DNA of 39,158 nt from Bacteroides rodentium JCM 16496 (lineage in GTDB: Bacteria; Bacteroidota; Bacteroidia; Bacteroidales; Bacteroidaceae), in assembly GCF_000614125.1 (NCBI RefSeq), contig NZ_BAKJ01000043.1, positions 1 through 39,158 of the forward strand, written 5' to 3'. Below the pieces are notes generated by a model that was given only the letters and a program-made list of their open reading frames with translations, was not told the DNA's origin and did no database searches. Made by a program: the position numbers and the translations under genes. Positions 7,353 to 14,023 of the stretch are shown here, piece after piece. The number at the start of each line of letters is the position of its first letter. The stretch's first letter is position 1.

Positions 7353-7943
7353 CTATTTATTCAGTCCACGGCGTATGCGACTGATTGTTTCCGGTGTGAC
7401 TTGCAAGAAAGAGGCAATCTCCTTTAACGTAATGTACTCTTGAATATCGGGGCATCTATTCAATAAGTCAAGATACAGTTCTGCCGTAGTCTTGCAGTAC
7501 ATATCTATTAATCTATGATACATTAATAAGTATGATTGTTCAATAAGAGTACATTTTACTTGCATGGTTTCTACATTTGTGGCAAAGAATTCCTCTACTT
7601 TTAAATAGGGTATATAACAAATCTTTGTATCGCAAACGGCTTCAATTGTTACTAATGACGGTTGATTAGGCTCTATAAGTGTGCATAAACTTCCTGTAAA
7701 CTCTCCGGAGAAAGTATATCCTACTATATGTATATTCCCTTTTTCATCCACACGAGTATATCTCAATAAGCCGTGTTCGATATAAGCTCCCCGATGATTC
7801 ACTTTGCCTTGAATAGTGAATTGTTCACCCTTTTTGAGTTCGATATAAGTACCATGTTCCAAAATGAACTGCTTTAGCTGTTCTAATTTCGAATGGTTGG
7901 CATATTGTGAGTTAAAATCTTCCATACTATAAACTAATTGCAA
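7353..7943 (-). CDS. Crp/Fnr-family transcriptional regulator, first of a tandem pair
   Basis: The 196-residue protein has the same layout as its neighbour. A beta-roll sensor domain (GEQFTIQGKVNHRGAYIEHG, then NIHIVGYTFSGEFTGSLC) leads through a long dimer helix to an HTH ending LKEIASFLQVTPETISRIRRGL. It is the upstream member of the pair, with an AT-rich leader of about 200 bases before it. Regulators of this type in Bacteroides often respond to redox or metabolic signals, but nothing here fixes the signal. No Fe-S cysteine cluster of the Fnr kind is visible at the N-terminus. Confidence 0.85.
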   Translation of the reverse strand: MQLVYSMEDFNSQYANHSKLEQLKQFILEHGTYIELKKGEQFTIQGKVNHRGAYIEHGLLRYTRVDEKGNIHIVGYTFSGEFTGSLCTLIEPNQPSLVTIEAVCDTKICYIPYLKVEEFFATNVETMQVKCTLIEQSYLLMYHRLIDMYCKTTAELYLDLLNRCPDIQEYITLKEIASFLQVTPETISRIRRGLNK

Positions 7944-8046
7944 TTAAAATATAGAATAACCTCGTGAGTTGTTCTCTTAAAAAGGGAAAATAGATTCCTG
8001 ACTTTATCAAAACATCTTCTCTTTTTTTTAATCTACTTTATTGTGA

Positions 8047-8094
8047 GTTTAGTTTGTGCTTTTGTATATATATCCAAAACGTACCAAACTAACT
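8047..8094. promoter_or_regulatory. Third copy of the GTTTAGT / GTATATATA motif pair
   Basis: GTTTAGT at 8047-8053 is followed by GTATATATA at 8064-8072, as in the gap before the primase. The site can also pair internally through TTTTG/CAAAA and AGTTTG/CAAACT arms. It sits in the 215-base gap between the Crp-type pair and the DUF1016 gene. A site recognised by an element-encoded protein is plausible, but this is inference. Confidence 0.35.
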
Positions 8095-8119
8095 TTTGTA
8101 GCCTGCAAAATATATGTGC

Positions 8120-8156
8120 TGGCGAAAGAAGAAACAATCTTTTTTCTTTTCGCCAA
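8120..8156. terminator. Hairpin downstream of the DUF1016 gene
   Basis: GGCGAAAG at 8121-8128 pairs with TTTTCGCC around 8147-8154, with a T-rich loop. It begins immediately beyond the stop codon of the leftward DUF1016 gene and may end the integrase/DUF1016 transcript. The T-tract on the leftward transcript is poor, so confidence is limited. Confidence 0.4.
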
Positions 8157-8158
8157 TT

Positions 8159-9313
8159 TTAAAGTTTGTAACTCTCATAGTTTGAGGAAGAAATGAATAC
8201 TTTTATTTCTTCTTCTGTTGGAAGTTCTATCCTATACTTTTGCACAAAAATATTTGGGTCTAACCCGGCAGTGGCATACTTAACCAAGGTATCTCCCTTT
8301 TCGGTGCAGAGCAAAATGCCGATAGGTGGGTTATCATCCGGCTGCATCACTTCCGCTTTAAAATAGTTCAGATACATATTTAGTTGCGAAGCGTACTCAT
8401 GGCGGAACTTATCTATCTTCAATTCTACAATAACATGGCATTTCAAAATGCGGTGATAGAACACAAGGTCGGCAAAGAAATAATCCTCGTCTATCAAGAT
8501 ACGTTTTTGCCGGGCTTCAAAACAGAAGCCATGTCCCATTTCTAACAGGAAGTGTTGCAGGTTGTCAAGAATGGCTTGTTCCAAATCAGTTTCTGTCACC
8601 AATGCACGTTCATTCAACTCTAAGAACTCCAAAGTAACAGGGGTGTTGATAACATCTTTAGGTTGTAATAAGGTTGCTTGTTGCTGGACTAAAGCGGAGA
8701 GGGCTTCTTTGTTTTTGGATAGTCCGCTACGTTCGTAATATAAAGATGCGATTTGTCGCTCCAACTCCTTTACAGACCAGCAGCCACGAATGGTTTCCAT
8801 TTCATAGAAAGCACGTTTTACCGGGTTCTCAATTCCCGATATAGTGTTTAAATGGGTGGAAGATAATCTATTGAATAATCTATCAGCCGGAATCATCCAT
8901 GTTTCGGTTTGTGGGTATTCTGTTGATAGTTTCCAAACTCCATTTTCAGATTCGGCGGTCACCAACCGCCGAATTGGTTCAGTGAATTCGGCGGTCAATG
9001 ACTGCCGAATTTGAATTTGTGATGCAATGTATTGTGTAACAGGTTCTTTTAGTTGTGGATAAACAAGGTACAACCGTCTAAATTCCCTGAATCTACGTTC
9101 ATTCAGACCTTTTGTTTTCAGTCGTTGTTCCAGCTTCTTCAACAGTTGTTCACCGTAGGCGGCACGGTCTTCTCCGTTCTGCTCAAATTCTACAATATAG
9201 CAACCCATAAGCCAGTTACGGGAAGTAAGGGCAAGGTTTACAGCATGTGCGGCTTGTGCCTGCAACGTGTTCTGTATCGTGCTGATATGTTTTACTAATG
9301 CTTCAAAGTTCAT
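8159..9313 (-). CDS. DUF1016 (YhcG-type) PDDEXK nuclease-domain protein
   Basis: The 384-residue protein has the N-terminal DUF1016 domain (residues 1-110: RNWLMGCYIVEFEQNGEDRAAYGEQLL, then LNERRFREFRRLY). A second helical part contains FYEMETIRGCWSVKELERQI. The C-terminal PD-(D/E)xK nuclease domain has FADLVFYH followed by HVIVELK, giving the Asp and ExK catalytic residues near positions 283 and 300. The family is widespread on mobile elements; a DNA-damaging or host-interaction role is suspected but not established. It starts 25 bases after the integrase stop, so the two are probably co-transcribed. Residues 100-125 are encoded by two palindromic repeats that keep the frame. Confidence 0.85.
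   Translation of the reverse strand: MNFEALVKHISTIQNTLQAQAAHAVNLALTSRNWLMGCYIVEFEQNGEDRAAYGEQLLKKLEQRLKTKGLNERRFREFRRLYLVYPQLKEPVTQYIASQIQIRQSLTAEFTEPIRRLVTAESENGVWKLSTEYPQTETWMIPADRLFNRLSSTHLNTISGIENPVKRAFYEMETIRGCWSVKELERQIASLYYERSGLSKNKEALSALVQQQATLLQPKDVINTPVTLEFLELNERALVTETDLEQAILDNLQHFLLEMGHGFCFEARQKRILIDEDYFFADLVFYHRILKCHVIVELKIDKFRHEYASQLNMYLNYFKAEVMQPDDNPPIGILLCTEKGDTLVKYATAGLDPNIFVQKYRIELPTEEEIKVFISSSNYESYKL
8950..9010. repeat. Two tandem 10-bp-stem hairpins inside the DUF1016 gene
   Basis: ATTCGGCGGT (8950-8959) pairs with ACCGCCGAAT (8965-8974) across a 5-base loop. The same left arm recurs at 8986-8995, paired with ACTGCCGAAT (9001-9010), again with a 5-base loop. The two units are 36 bases apart and preserve the reading frame. 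They fall in the linker after the N-terminal domain. Confidence 0.8.
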
Positions 9314-9338
9314 AGTTACAAAGATAAGTCTTTTATGG

Positions 9339-10562
9339 TTAAAACTTTAGTTCGGGCAAGCTGTTTATTGCTTCCTCTTTCAATTTATCCACCGCACGGG
9401 TGTACTTCTCCGTATGCTTCAATCCGCTATGCCCTAAAAGGCTGGCTACGGTTTTGATATTTGCCCCATTGTTCAGAATGTTCACGGCAAACGAATGCCG
9501 GGCACAATGCCAGCTTATATGTTTGTCTATCCCGGCTCTCTTTACCCAACGCTTTACTGATTTACAGCAACTTTCGTAAGTAGGTAAATCGAATATCAAA
9601 CAGTTTTTATCTGCCGGGGCTTCACCAATGATAGACAATAGACCATCATTCAGGGGAATAACCACACCACTACTGGCAGAATGTCCCTTTGTCTTGCTTT
9701 GTTCAAATTTCAATAACCGATTAGCGTAATCCACATTCTTATAGGTAAGGTCTTTTACATCACAGAAACGCAAACCACTGTATAAACAGAAGATAAAAGC
9801 CCGTCTGACATTCGGGTTCTCGTTGTCATAATGGCAAGCCGCCAACTTTTGTATTTCTTCGGGAGAAAGAACATCTTTTCGAAGCATTTGGCTATCCACT
9901 TTACAGGTAACACTTTTACATGGGTCTTTCAACATTACATCGTGGTCAATCGCATATCGAATAACTTTCTTGAAACGCTGGTAAATGCTTTTAGCACCTT
10001 CACCCACACTTCGGGATTGCAAATAGGCTACAAACTGCTCCATCATTTCTTTGGTGATAAGTTCCGGTTTGATACTAAACTCATTCATGGGGTATTGCTC
10101 TTTTAAGAAGTCCTTAAAACGGCTAAGCGCAATTTGTACCATGCGAATATCTTTCTTGGTATAACTGTTGATATAGGCTTGGAAATAGTCTAAGAAATTG
10201 ACCGTTCTATCTTTTTTCAACCGATAGCCCAACATACTTTCTTTAAATTCCTGCTCACGCTCCGCACGTATCTTTGTGGCAAGCTCCAATGTTTCTTTGT
10301 TCTGCTGGCGTTCCGCAGGGGTACGGGGCTTATCTATCAGATACAGACTAAGGTTTTCTTTTCGCCTGTTATGCTTTACTGCAAACTTGGGCTTACCTTG
10401 CATCTTTCCACTATCATAGTACACTTGATTGCCGTTTTCATCTAATACGGGCTTTTCCTCTCTACCTAAATAATACTCTAAGTAAAGGCTGATTCTACCA
10501 TCCGAGAGCTTATTTTGCTCTAACTTGGGGTTTTCTTTCGTTTTATTTTCTAACTTTGCCAT
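9339..10562 (-). CDS. int: Tyrosine recombinase / integrase of the mobilizable element
   Basis: The 407-residue protein integrates and excises the element. It has an N-terminal arm-binding-like region (residues 1-110) and a SAM-like core-binding domain (about 115-215: NFLDYFQAYINSYTKKD, through the AKSIYQRFKKVIRYA helix). The catalytic domain has Arg in SGLRFCD (near 265), HCARHS (near 353, His and Arg), LGHS (His near 378) and the nucleophile Tyr in EKYTRA (near 387). All core catalytic residues are present. The gene is at the end of the leftward block and followed closely by the DUF1016 gene. Fragments of a close homologue occur at 11987-12036 and 15098-15163. The attachment site was not identified. 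Confidence 0.92.
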   Translation of the reverse strand: MAKLENKTKENPKLEQNKLSDGRISLYLEYYLGREEKPVLDENGNQVYYDSGKMQGKPKFAVKHNRRKENLSLYLIDKPRTPAERQQNKETLELATKIRAEREQEFKESMLGYRLKKDRTVNFLDYFQAYINSYTKKDIRMVQIALSRFKDFLKEQYPMNEFSIKPELITKEMMEQFVAYLQSRSVGEGAKSIYQRFKKVIRYAIDHDVMLKDPCKSVTCKVDSQMLRKDVLSPEEIQKLAACHYDNENPNVRRAFIFCLYSGLRFCDVKDLTYKNVDYANRLLKFEQSKTKGHSASSGVVIPLNDGLLSIIGEAPADKNCLIFDLPTYESCCKSVKRWVKRAGIDKHISWHCARHSFAVNILNNGANIKTVASLLGHSGLKHTEKYTRAVDKLKEEAINSLPELKF

Positions 10563-10997
10563 TGTTTAGAGGTTTTATCCCGATTTAGGTACCATAACCG
10601 GGTGATTACGCTAAATAGTTGATTTTCTTTTGTTTTCCAATATTGCAAAGGTACAAAAGAAAATGATATTTCAAAGTGTACTAAAAGTGTACTGAATAAC
10701 GGAAAATGGGCAAAATATGGCAAAAATAGAGAAAATAGGAAATATTCAAATAGTTGATAATAAGGAAGATAAATTCTTTTATTTTCCTATGATTTCTATG
10801 GCTTGTACCGGGTCTGGGTACAAAGACAAAAGCTGAGTATTGTATAGTCAATCACTTAGCTTTTTATTTTATCTAAAATTTCCCCCACATTTTCCCCACA
10901 CGTGCAAAAAATGTAGCAGTAAGTCATTATTTTCTTTGGCTGAACATAGTAAATACATTACCTTTGAAAAAAAATGAAGCCTTTTAAATAAAAAGCA
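10563..10997. other. 435-bp intergenic region between integrase and Fic gene
   Basis: No gene is seen here. The segment holds a perfect 11-bp inverted repeat, TTTTCTTTTGT (10623-10633) with ACAAAAGAAAA (10653-10663). It also holds a direct GTGTACT pair (10676-10693) and a small palindrome, TTGTACC with GGTACAA, around 10813-10833. It is the upstream region of the integrase and a natural place for its promoter, arm-type sites and the element end. No tRNA 3' end is recognisable. Confidence 0.4.
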
Positions 10998-11807
10998 ATG
11001 GAACAAGGAATATGGCAAGAGATAGAAGCTCTGTACCGGAAGTTTACGGAACTCGGTATCGGTGAAGCGGTGGACTATGATAAGTACTACCTGTATTCTC
11101 TTATCACCCATTCCACAGCCATTGAAGGCTCAACGTTGACCGAGCTTGATACGCAGCTTCTCTTTGACGAGGGAGTAACAGCGAAAGGGAAACCGCTTGT
11201 ACATCATCTGATGAATGAAGATTTGAAGCAAGCGTATGAATTAGCCAAAGCAGAATCCGAGCAACCTGCACCGATAACTCCTGTTTTCCTACAAAGGTTG
11301 AATGCAGCACTGATGCGTACTACAGGCAGTGTACACAGTGTAATGGGTGGCTCTTTCGATTCTTCCAAAGGAGAATTTCGCTTATGTGGTGTCACGGCTG
11401 GTGTCGGTGGACATTCTTATATGAACTATTTGAAAGTTCCTGCTAAGGTAGATGAACTTTGTGCCCTACTGCAAGAGAAGCAAAAGACCGTGGGAACATT
11501 TCGGGAACAATATGAATTGAGTTTCAATGCCCACCTTAATTTAGTCACCATACATCCGTGGGTGGATGGCAACGGCAGAACAGCTCGATTACTGATGAAC
11601 TATATTCAGTTTTGCTATCACCTTTTTCCGACTAAGATATTCAAGGAAGATAGGGAAGAATATATCCTTTCCTTACGTCAATGCCAGGATGAAGAAACCA
11701 ATCAGCCGTTCTTGTTGTTTATGGCAGGACAGTTGAAGAAATCGCTTTCTTTGGAGATTGAAAGGTTCAATGCTTCAGAAAAGAAAAAGTTTTGCTTGAT
11801 GTTTTAG
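10998..11807 (+). CDS. Fic-domain protein (class II, N-terminal inhibitory motif)
   Basis: Fic proteins usually transfer AMP from ATP to a Ser, Thr or Tyr of a target protein. The 269-residue product shows the active-site loop HPWVDGNGRTAR near residues 185-196, matching HPFxxGNGRxxR with Trp in place of Phe. The N-terminal inhibitory helix motif STAIEGS near residues 38-44 matches [S/T]xxxE[G/N], so autoinhibition within one chain is expected and a separate antitoxin is not required. A flap region (GVGGHSYMNYLKVP) precedes the catalytic helix. It stands alone between the integrase and an integrase remnant. The target is unknown; a short AT-rich region precedes the start. Confidence 0.88.
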   Translation: MEQGIWQEIEALYRKFTELGIGEAVDYDKYYLYSLITHSTAIEGSTLTELDTQLLFDEGVTAKGKPLVHHLMNEDLKQAYELAKAESEQPAPITPVFLQRLNAALMRTTGSVHSVMGGSFDSSKGEFRLCGVTAGVGGHSYMNYLKVPAKVDELCALLQEKQKTVGTFREQYELSFNAHLNLVTIHPWVDGNGRTARLLMNYIQFCYHLFPTKIFKEDREEYILSLRQCQDEETNQPFLLFMAGQLKKSLSLEIERFNASEKKKFCLMF

Positions 11808-11846
11808 AGGTATGAAAAACTACCCGCCAACTTTTATTTGAGTACC

Positions 11847-12036
11847 TACTTTTTGTTCTTTTCTTTATAGTGAGCAACCCCAATAGGTCTACGTTCTGTT
11901 TGTTTATTAATATGCTTTTGTTTTTCTGCTAACTGTGACAGTGCTAAGTAAATATCATCAAGTTCTTTTCGGGTATCTTCGCTAAGGTTGTAGCACCATT
12001 GTTAAGGATATTCACTGCAAATGAGTGGTAGAAATT
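11847..12036 (-). pseudogene. Remnant of a second tyrosine integrase plus an orphan C-terminal reading frame
   Basis: Read leftward from 12036 the DNA encodes YHSFAVNILNNGA, almost identical to the catalytic HSFAVNILNNGA of the intact integrase. After about 15 residues the similarity ends. A different frame then reads LSEDTRKELDDIYLAL and continues to a stop at 11847-11849, with a KEKNKK ending. No start codon or upstream domain is present. This is a rearranged scrap of an integrative element. The second part may be the end of another unidentified gene. Confidence 0.6.
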
Positions 12037-12064
12037 CTATTAATTAGAAAAAACTCTTAATTCT

Positions 12065-12101
12065 TTTGTACTGTATTTATATCGTTCGTATATTTGCGAA
12101 C
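12065..12101 (+). promoter_or_regulatory. arsR promoter with overlapping operator (site 1)
   Basis: TTTG at 12065-12068 and TATATTTG at 12089-12096 match the Bacteroides -33 and -7 promoter boxes, with 20 bases between them. The inverted repeat GTTCG-N8-CGAAC (12084-12101) covers the -7 box, so a bound repressor would block polymerase. The start codon of the ArsR gene follows 12 bases after the repeat. Confidence 0.7.
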
Positions 12102-12113
12102 AATATTCAAGAT

Positions 12114-12443
12114 ATGGAAGAAAAGAAAGACTATACGGCTATACAGGAGCAGTTGGCACGATTTGCAAAAGCGTTGGGACATCCTGCCCGAATTGCCATT
12201 ATGCACTTTTTGGCAAAGCAAGAAAGTTGCTATTTTGGTGATATTCACGAAGAACTTCCTATTGCCAAAGCGACGGTATCTCAACATCTGAAAGAACTAA
12301 AAGATGCAGGACTTATACAAGGTGAAGTAGAAACGCCTAAAGTAAAGTATTGTATCAATCGTGAGAACTGGAAACTGGCTCGTGAACTCTTTAAGGAGTT
12401 CTTTGGTCAGTGTATATGTAAATCTGGGGAATACTGTGAATAA
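12114..12443 (+). CDS. arsR: ArsR-family winged-helix repressor
   Basis: The 109-residue protein has the ArsR/SmtB fold. ALGHPARIAIMHFLA forms the first helices, GDIHEELPIAKATVSQHLKELKDAGLI is the recognition HTH, and the wing VETPKVKYCINRENW follows. Cysteines occur at the end (CICKSGEYC) and one in ESCYFGDI before the HTH; these could bind As(III) or another thiophilic ligand, but the classical CVC motif of the E. coli protein is absent. I start at the ATG at 12114, because the in-frame codons before it lie in the promoter and operator. It heads the ars-like cassette and probably represses all three operator sites. Confidence 0.88.
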   Translation: MEEKKDYTAIQEQLARFAKALGHPARIAIMHFLAKQESCYFGDIHEELPIAKATVSQHLKELKDAGLIQGEVETPKVKYCINRENWKLARELFKEFFGQCICKSGEYCE

Positions 12444-12465
12444 CAGCCCCTTTTTTGAAATTAAT

Positions 12466-12483
12466 GTTCGTTGTTTTGCGAAT
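12466..12483 (+). promoter_or_regulatory. Operator-like site 2
   Basis: GTTCG (12466-12470), eight bases, then CGAAT (12479-12483): the same inverted repeat with the same spacing as at the arsR promoter. It lies in the gap between arsR and the first small thiol gene, so those genes may have their own ArsR-controlled start. Confidence 0.6.
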
Positions 12484-12512
12484 TACGTTTAACTGAATAA
12501 AATAATAGAATT

Positions 12513-12743
12513 ATGGAAATTAAAGTTTTAGGCACAGGTTGTGCAAGTTGTAAAGCATTGTATCTGACAGTAGAGCAAACAGTTAAAGAATTAGGTTTGA
12601 CTGCTGAAATCATTAAGGAAGAAGATTTGATGAAGATAATGGAATATAATGTAATGACGCTTCCTGCTCTTGTTGTGGACGGGAAAGTAGTAGCAAAAGG
12701 AAAATTATCAGCACAAGAAATAAAAGCAATACTAACCAGATAA
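12513..12743 (+). CDS. arsE: Small thioredoxin-like redox protein (ArsE-like)
   Basis: The 76-residue protein is a minimal thioredoxin fold: strand MEIKVLGTG, the redox motif CASC at residues 10-13, then a helix, and the cis-proline loop VMTLPALVVDGKVV. It ends in SAQEIKAIL. This is the MTH895-type glutaredoxin/thioredoxin family. In Bacteroides ars operons a protein of this kind precedes the ArsF and ArsG proteins, which is the order seen here. A role in passing electrons to, or carrying, trivalent arsenicals is probable but not shown. The gene symbol is by position and is tentative. Confidence 0.78.
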   Translation: MEIKVLGTGCASCKALYLTVEQTVKELGLTAEIIKEEDLMKIMEYNVMTLPALVVDGKVVAKGKLSAQEIKAILTR

Positions 12744-12754
12744 AAGATATTACG

Positions 12755-13159
12755 ATGAAACGTTTTTTACTCTTTTCCCTAATTTGTTTGTTTTCTGTTT
12801 TAGGGATATCGCAAACTCAAACAGATAAGTATGTGGAAGTTCTTTATTTTCATGGCAAACAGCGGTGTGTGACTTGTAAGGCTATTGAAAAGTACACAAA
12901 AGAGGTCGTTTATACAGATTTTGCAGAATTGGTAAAGAGTGGAAAAGTTCGTTTTAAGGAAGTGGATATTTCGACTCCCGAAGGCGAAAAGCTGGCAAAT
13001 AAGTATCGTGTGAGCTGGTCTTCTCTTTACGTGAATGGATGGAAGAATGGCAAGGAAGAACGCAACGATATGACACAATTCAGTTTTCAGAATGCAAGAA
13101 ATAAGACAGACCTGTTTAAGAAAGAGGTGAAGAAGAAAATAAATCAGCTACTGAAATAA
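12755..13159 (+). CDS. arsF: Exported thiol protein (ArsF-like)
   Basis: A 134-residue protein with a signal peptide (MKRFLLFSLICLFSVLGISQ) and, soon after, HGKQRCVTCKAIEKYTKE. This places a CxxC redox pair near residues 37-40 on a thioredoxin-like fold (VEVLYFHG strand; VDISTPEGEKLANKYRV). No Lys-rich lipobox is seen, so it is probably periplasmic. It starts 11 bases after the previous gene and ends 9 bases before the next. Proteins of this type are annotated as ArsF in Bacteroides ars clusters. The redox motif and export are visible; the substrate is inferred from context. Confidence 0.75.
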   Translation: MKRFLLFSLICLFSVLGISQTQTDKYVEVLYFHGKQRCVTCKAIEKYTKEVVYTDFAELVKSGKVRFKEVDISTPEGEKLANKYRVSWSSLYVNGWKNGKEERNDMTQFSFQNARNKTDLFKKEVKKKINQLLK

Positions 13160-13168
13160 CTATGCTCT

Positions 13169-13882
13169 ATGGAATATTTACAAACCTTGTTGGATAACAG
13201 CGAAATTCCTGTTATCACAGCGTTTCTGTTGGGTTTGCTGACTGCTCTAAGCCCTTGTCCGTTGGCTACTAATATCACAGCTATCGGCTTTATCAGTAAA
13301 GACATAGACAATCGTGAGCAAATTTTTAAGAATGGTATTTTGTATACATTAGGCCGTGTGTTGGCCTATTCTGTTTTGGGAGCAATACTTATAATGATAC
13401 TCCGAAAAGGTGCGGATATGTTTTCTGTCCAAAAAGGAATTAGTCAGTGGGGAGAATTATTGCTTGCTCCTGCCTTAATTTTGATAGGCTTGTTTATGTT
13501 GTTCGGAGATAGGTTACATCTTCCGGAATTTGGCTTTTCTGCTACTGGGAAAACAGAGAGGCTAAAGGGGGCATGGGGCAGTTTGTTACTGGGAATACTG
13601 TTTGCTATGGCATTTTGCCCTACCAGCGGATTATTCTATTTCGGTATGCTCATTCCTATGTCTGCCATTGAAAATGAAGGATATTTGTTGCCTGTGGTTT
13701 TTGCATTGGCAACGGGGCTTCCTGTTATGCTTGTTGCTTGGCTTTTGGCTTACAGTGTTGCAGGGATAGGTCGGTTCTACAATAGAGTGCAAATCTTTCA
13801 GAAGTGGCTTAATCGTATTGTAGCAATGCTATTTATTCTGATAGGCGTTTATTATGGATTTCTTAATTTAGGTATAATATGA
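13169..13882 (+). CDS. arsG: CcdA/DsbD-type membrane protein (ArsG-like)
   Basis: The 237-residue protein has six probable transmembrane segments and the paired cysteine motifs of the CcdA/DsbD thiol-transport family: LTALSPCPLATNI near residues 24-36 and AMAFCPTSGLFYFG near 146-160. These cysteines carry reducing equivalents across the membrane in relatives. Together with the two upstream thiol proteins it could form a redox relay, and the ArsG name in Bacteroides ars clusters fits this arrangement. The start is 9 bases after the upstream stop. The stop overlaps, in an ATGA sequence, the start of an arsC remnant. The topology is visible; the arsenical link is from context. Confidence 0.78.
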   Translation: MEYLQTLLDNSEIPVITAFLLGLLTALSPCPLATNITAIGFISKDIDNREQIFKNGILYTLGRVLAYSVLGAILIMILRKGADMFSVQKGISQWGELLLAPALILIGLFMLFGDRLHLPEFGFSATGKTERLKGAWGSLLLGILFAMAFCPTSGLFYFGMLIPMSAIENEGYLLPVVFALATGLPVMLVAWLLAYSVAGIGRFYNRVQIFQKWLNRIVAMLFILIGVYYGFLNLGII

Positions 13883-13978
13883 AAGTTTTGATTTTATGTA
13901 CAGGAAAATGAATGTGCAAAGTTCTACATTACGGAGATAAAGAAACAAGAACTACCAAAATGTACTTGTAGGCAATAA
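13879..13978 (+). pseudogene. arsC: Truncated arsenate reductase (arsC) remnant
   Basis: The ATG at 13879 overlaps the stop of the previous gene and encodes MKVLILCTGK, the start of low-molecular-weight-phosphatase-type ArsC (which normally continues as CTGNSCRSQMAE), then a stop. Removing one A from the run at 13905-13908 restores CTGNE, and the frame goes on as CAKFYITEIKKQ to a stop at 13976-13978. The catalytic HCX5R-like loop and about 100 residues are missing. This looks like an internal deletion of a once complete arsC. Confidence 0.6.
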
Positions 13979-13994
13979 TTTTTTTAGCTTATAT

Positions 13995-14012
13995 GTTCGT
14001 ATAATTACAAAC
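13995..14012 (+). promoter_or_regulatory. Operator-like site 3, before the permease gene
   Basis: GTTCG (13995-13999), eight bases, then CAAAC (14008-14012) repeats the ArsR-type site with one changed base in the right arm. It lies 12 bases before the permease ATG and covers a TATAATTA stretch that could be part of its promoter. The permease would then be controlled with arsR. Confidence 0.6.
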
Positions 14013-14023
14013 GATAATTGAAT

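Noticed and set aside
10805..10840. tRNA 3' end serving as the attachment site.
   Set aside because: A short GTACC/GGTAC palindrome is present, but no T-loop, acceptor stem or CCA-type end could be built around it.
10998..11807. Fic-type toxin-antitoxin pair.
   Set aside because: The inhibitory motif is inside the same protein and no small antitoxin gene is next to it.
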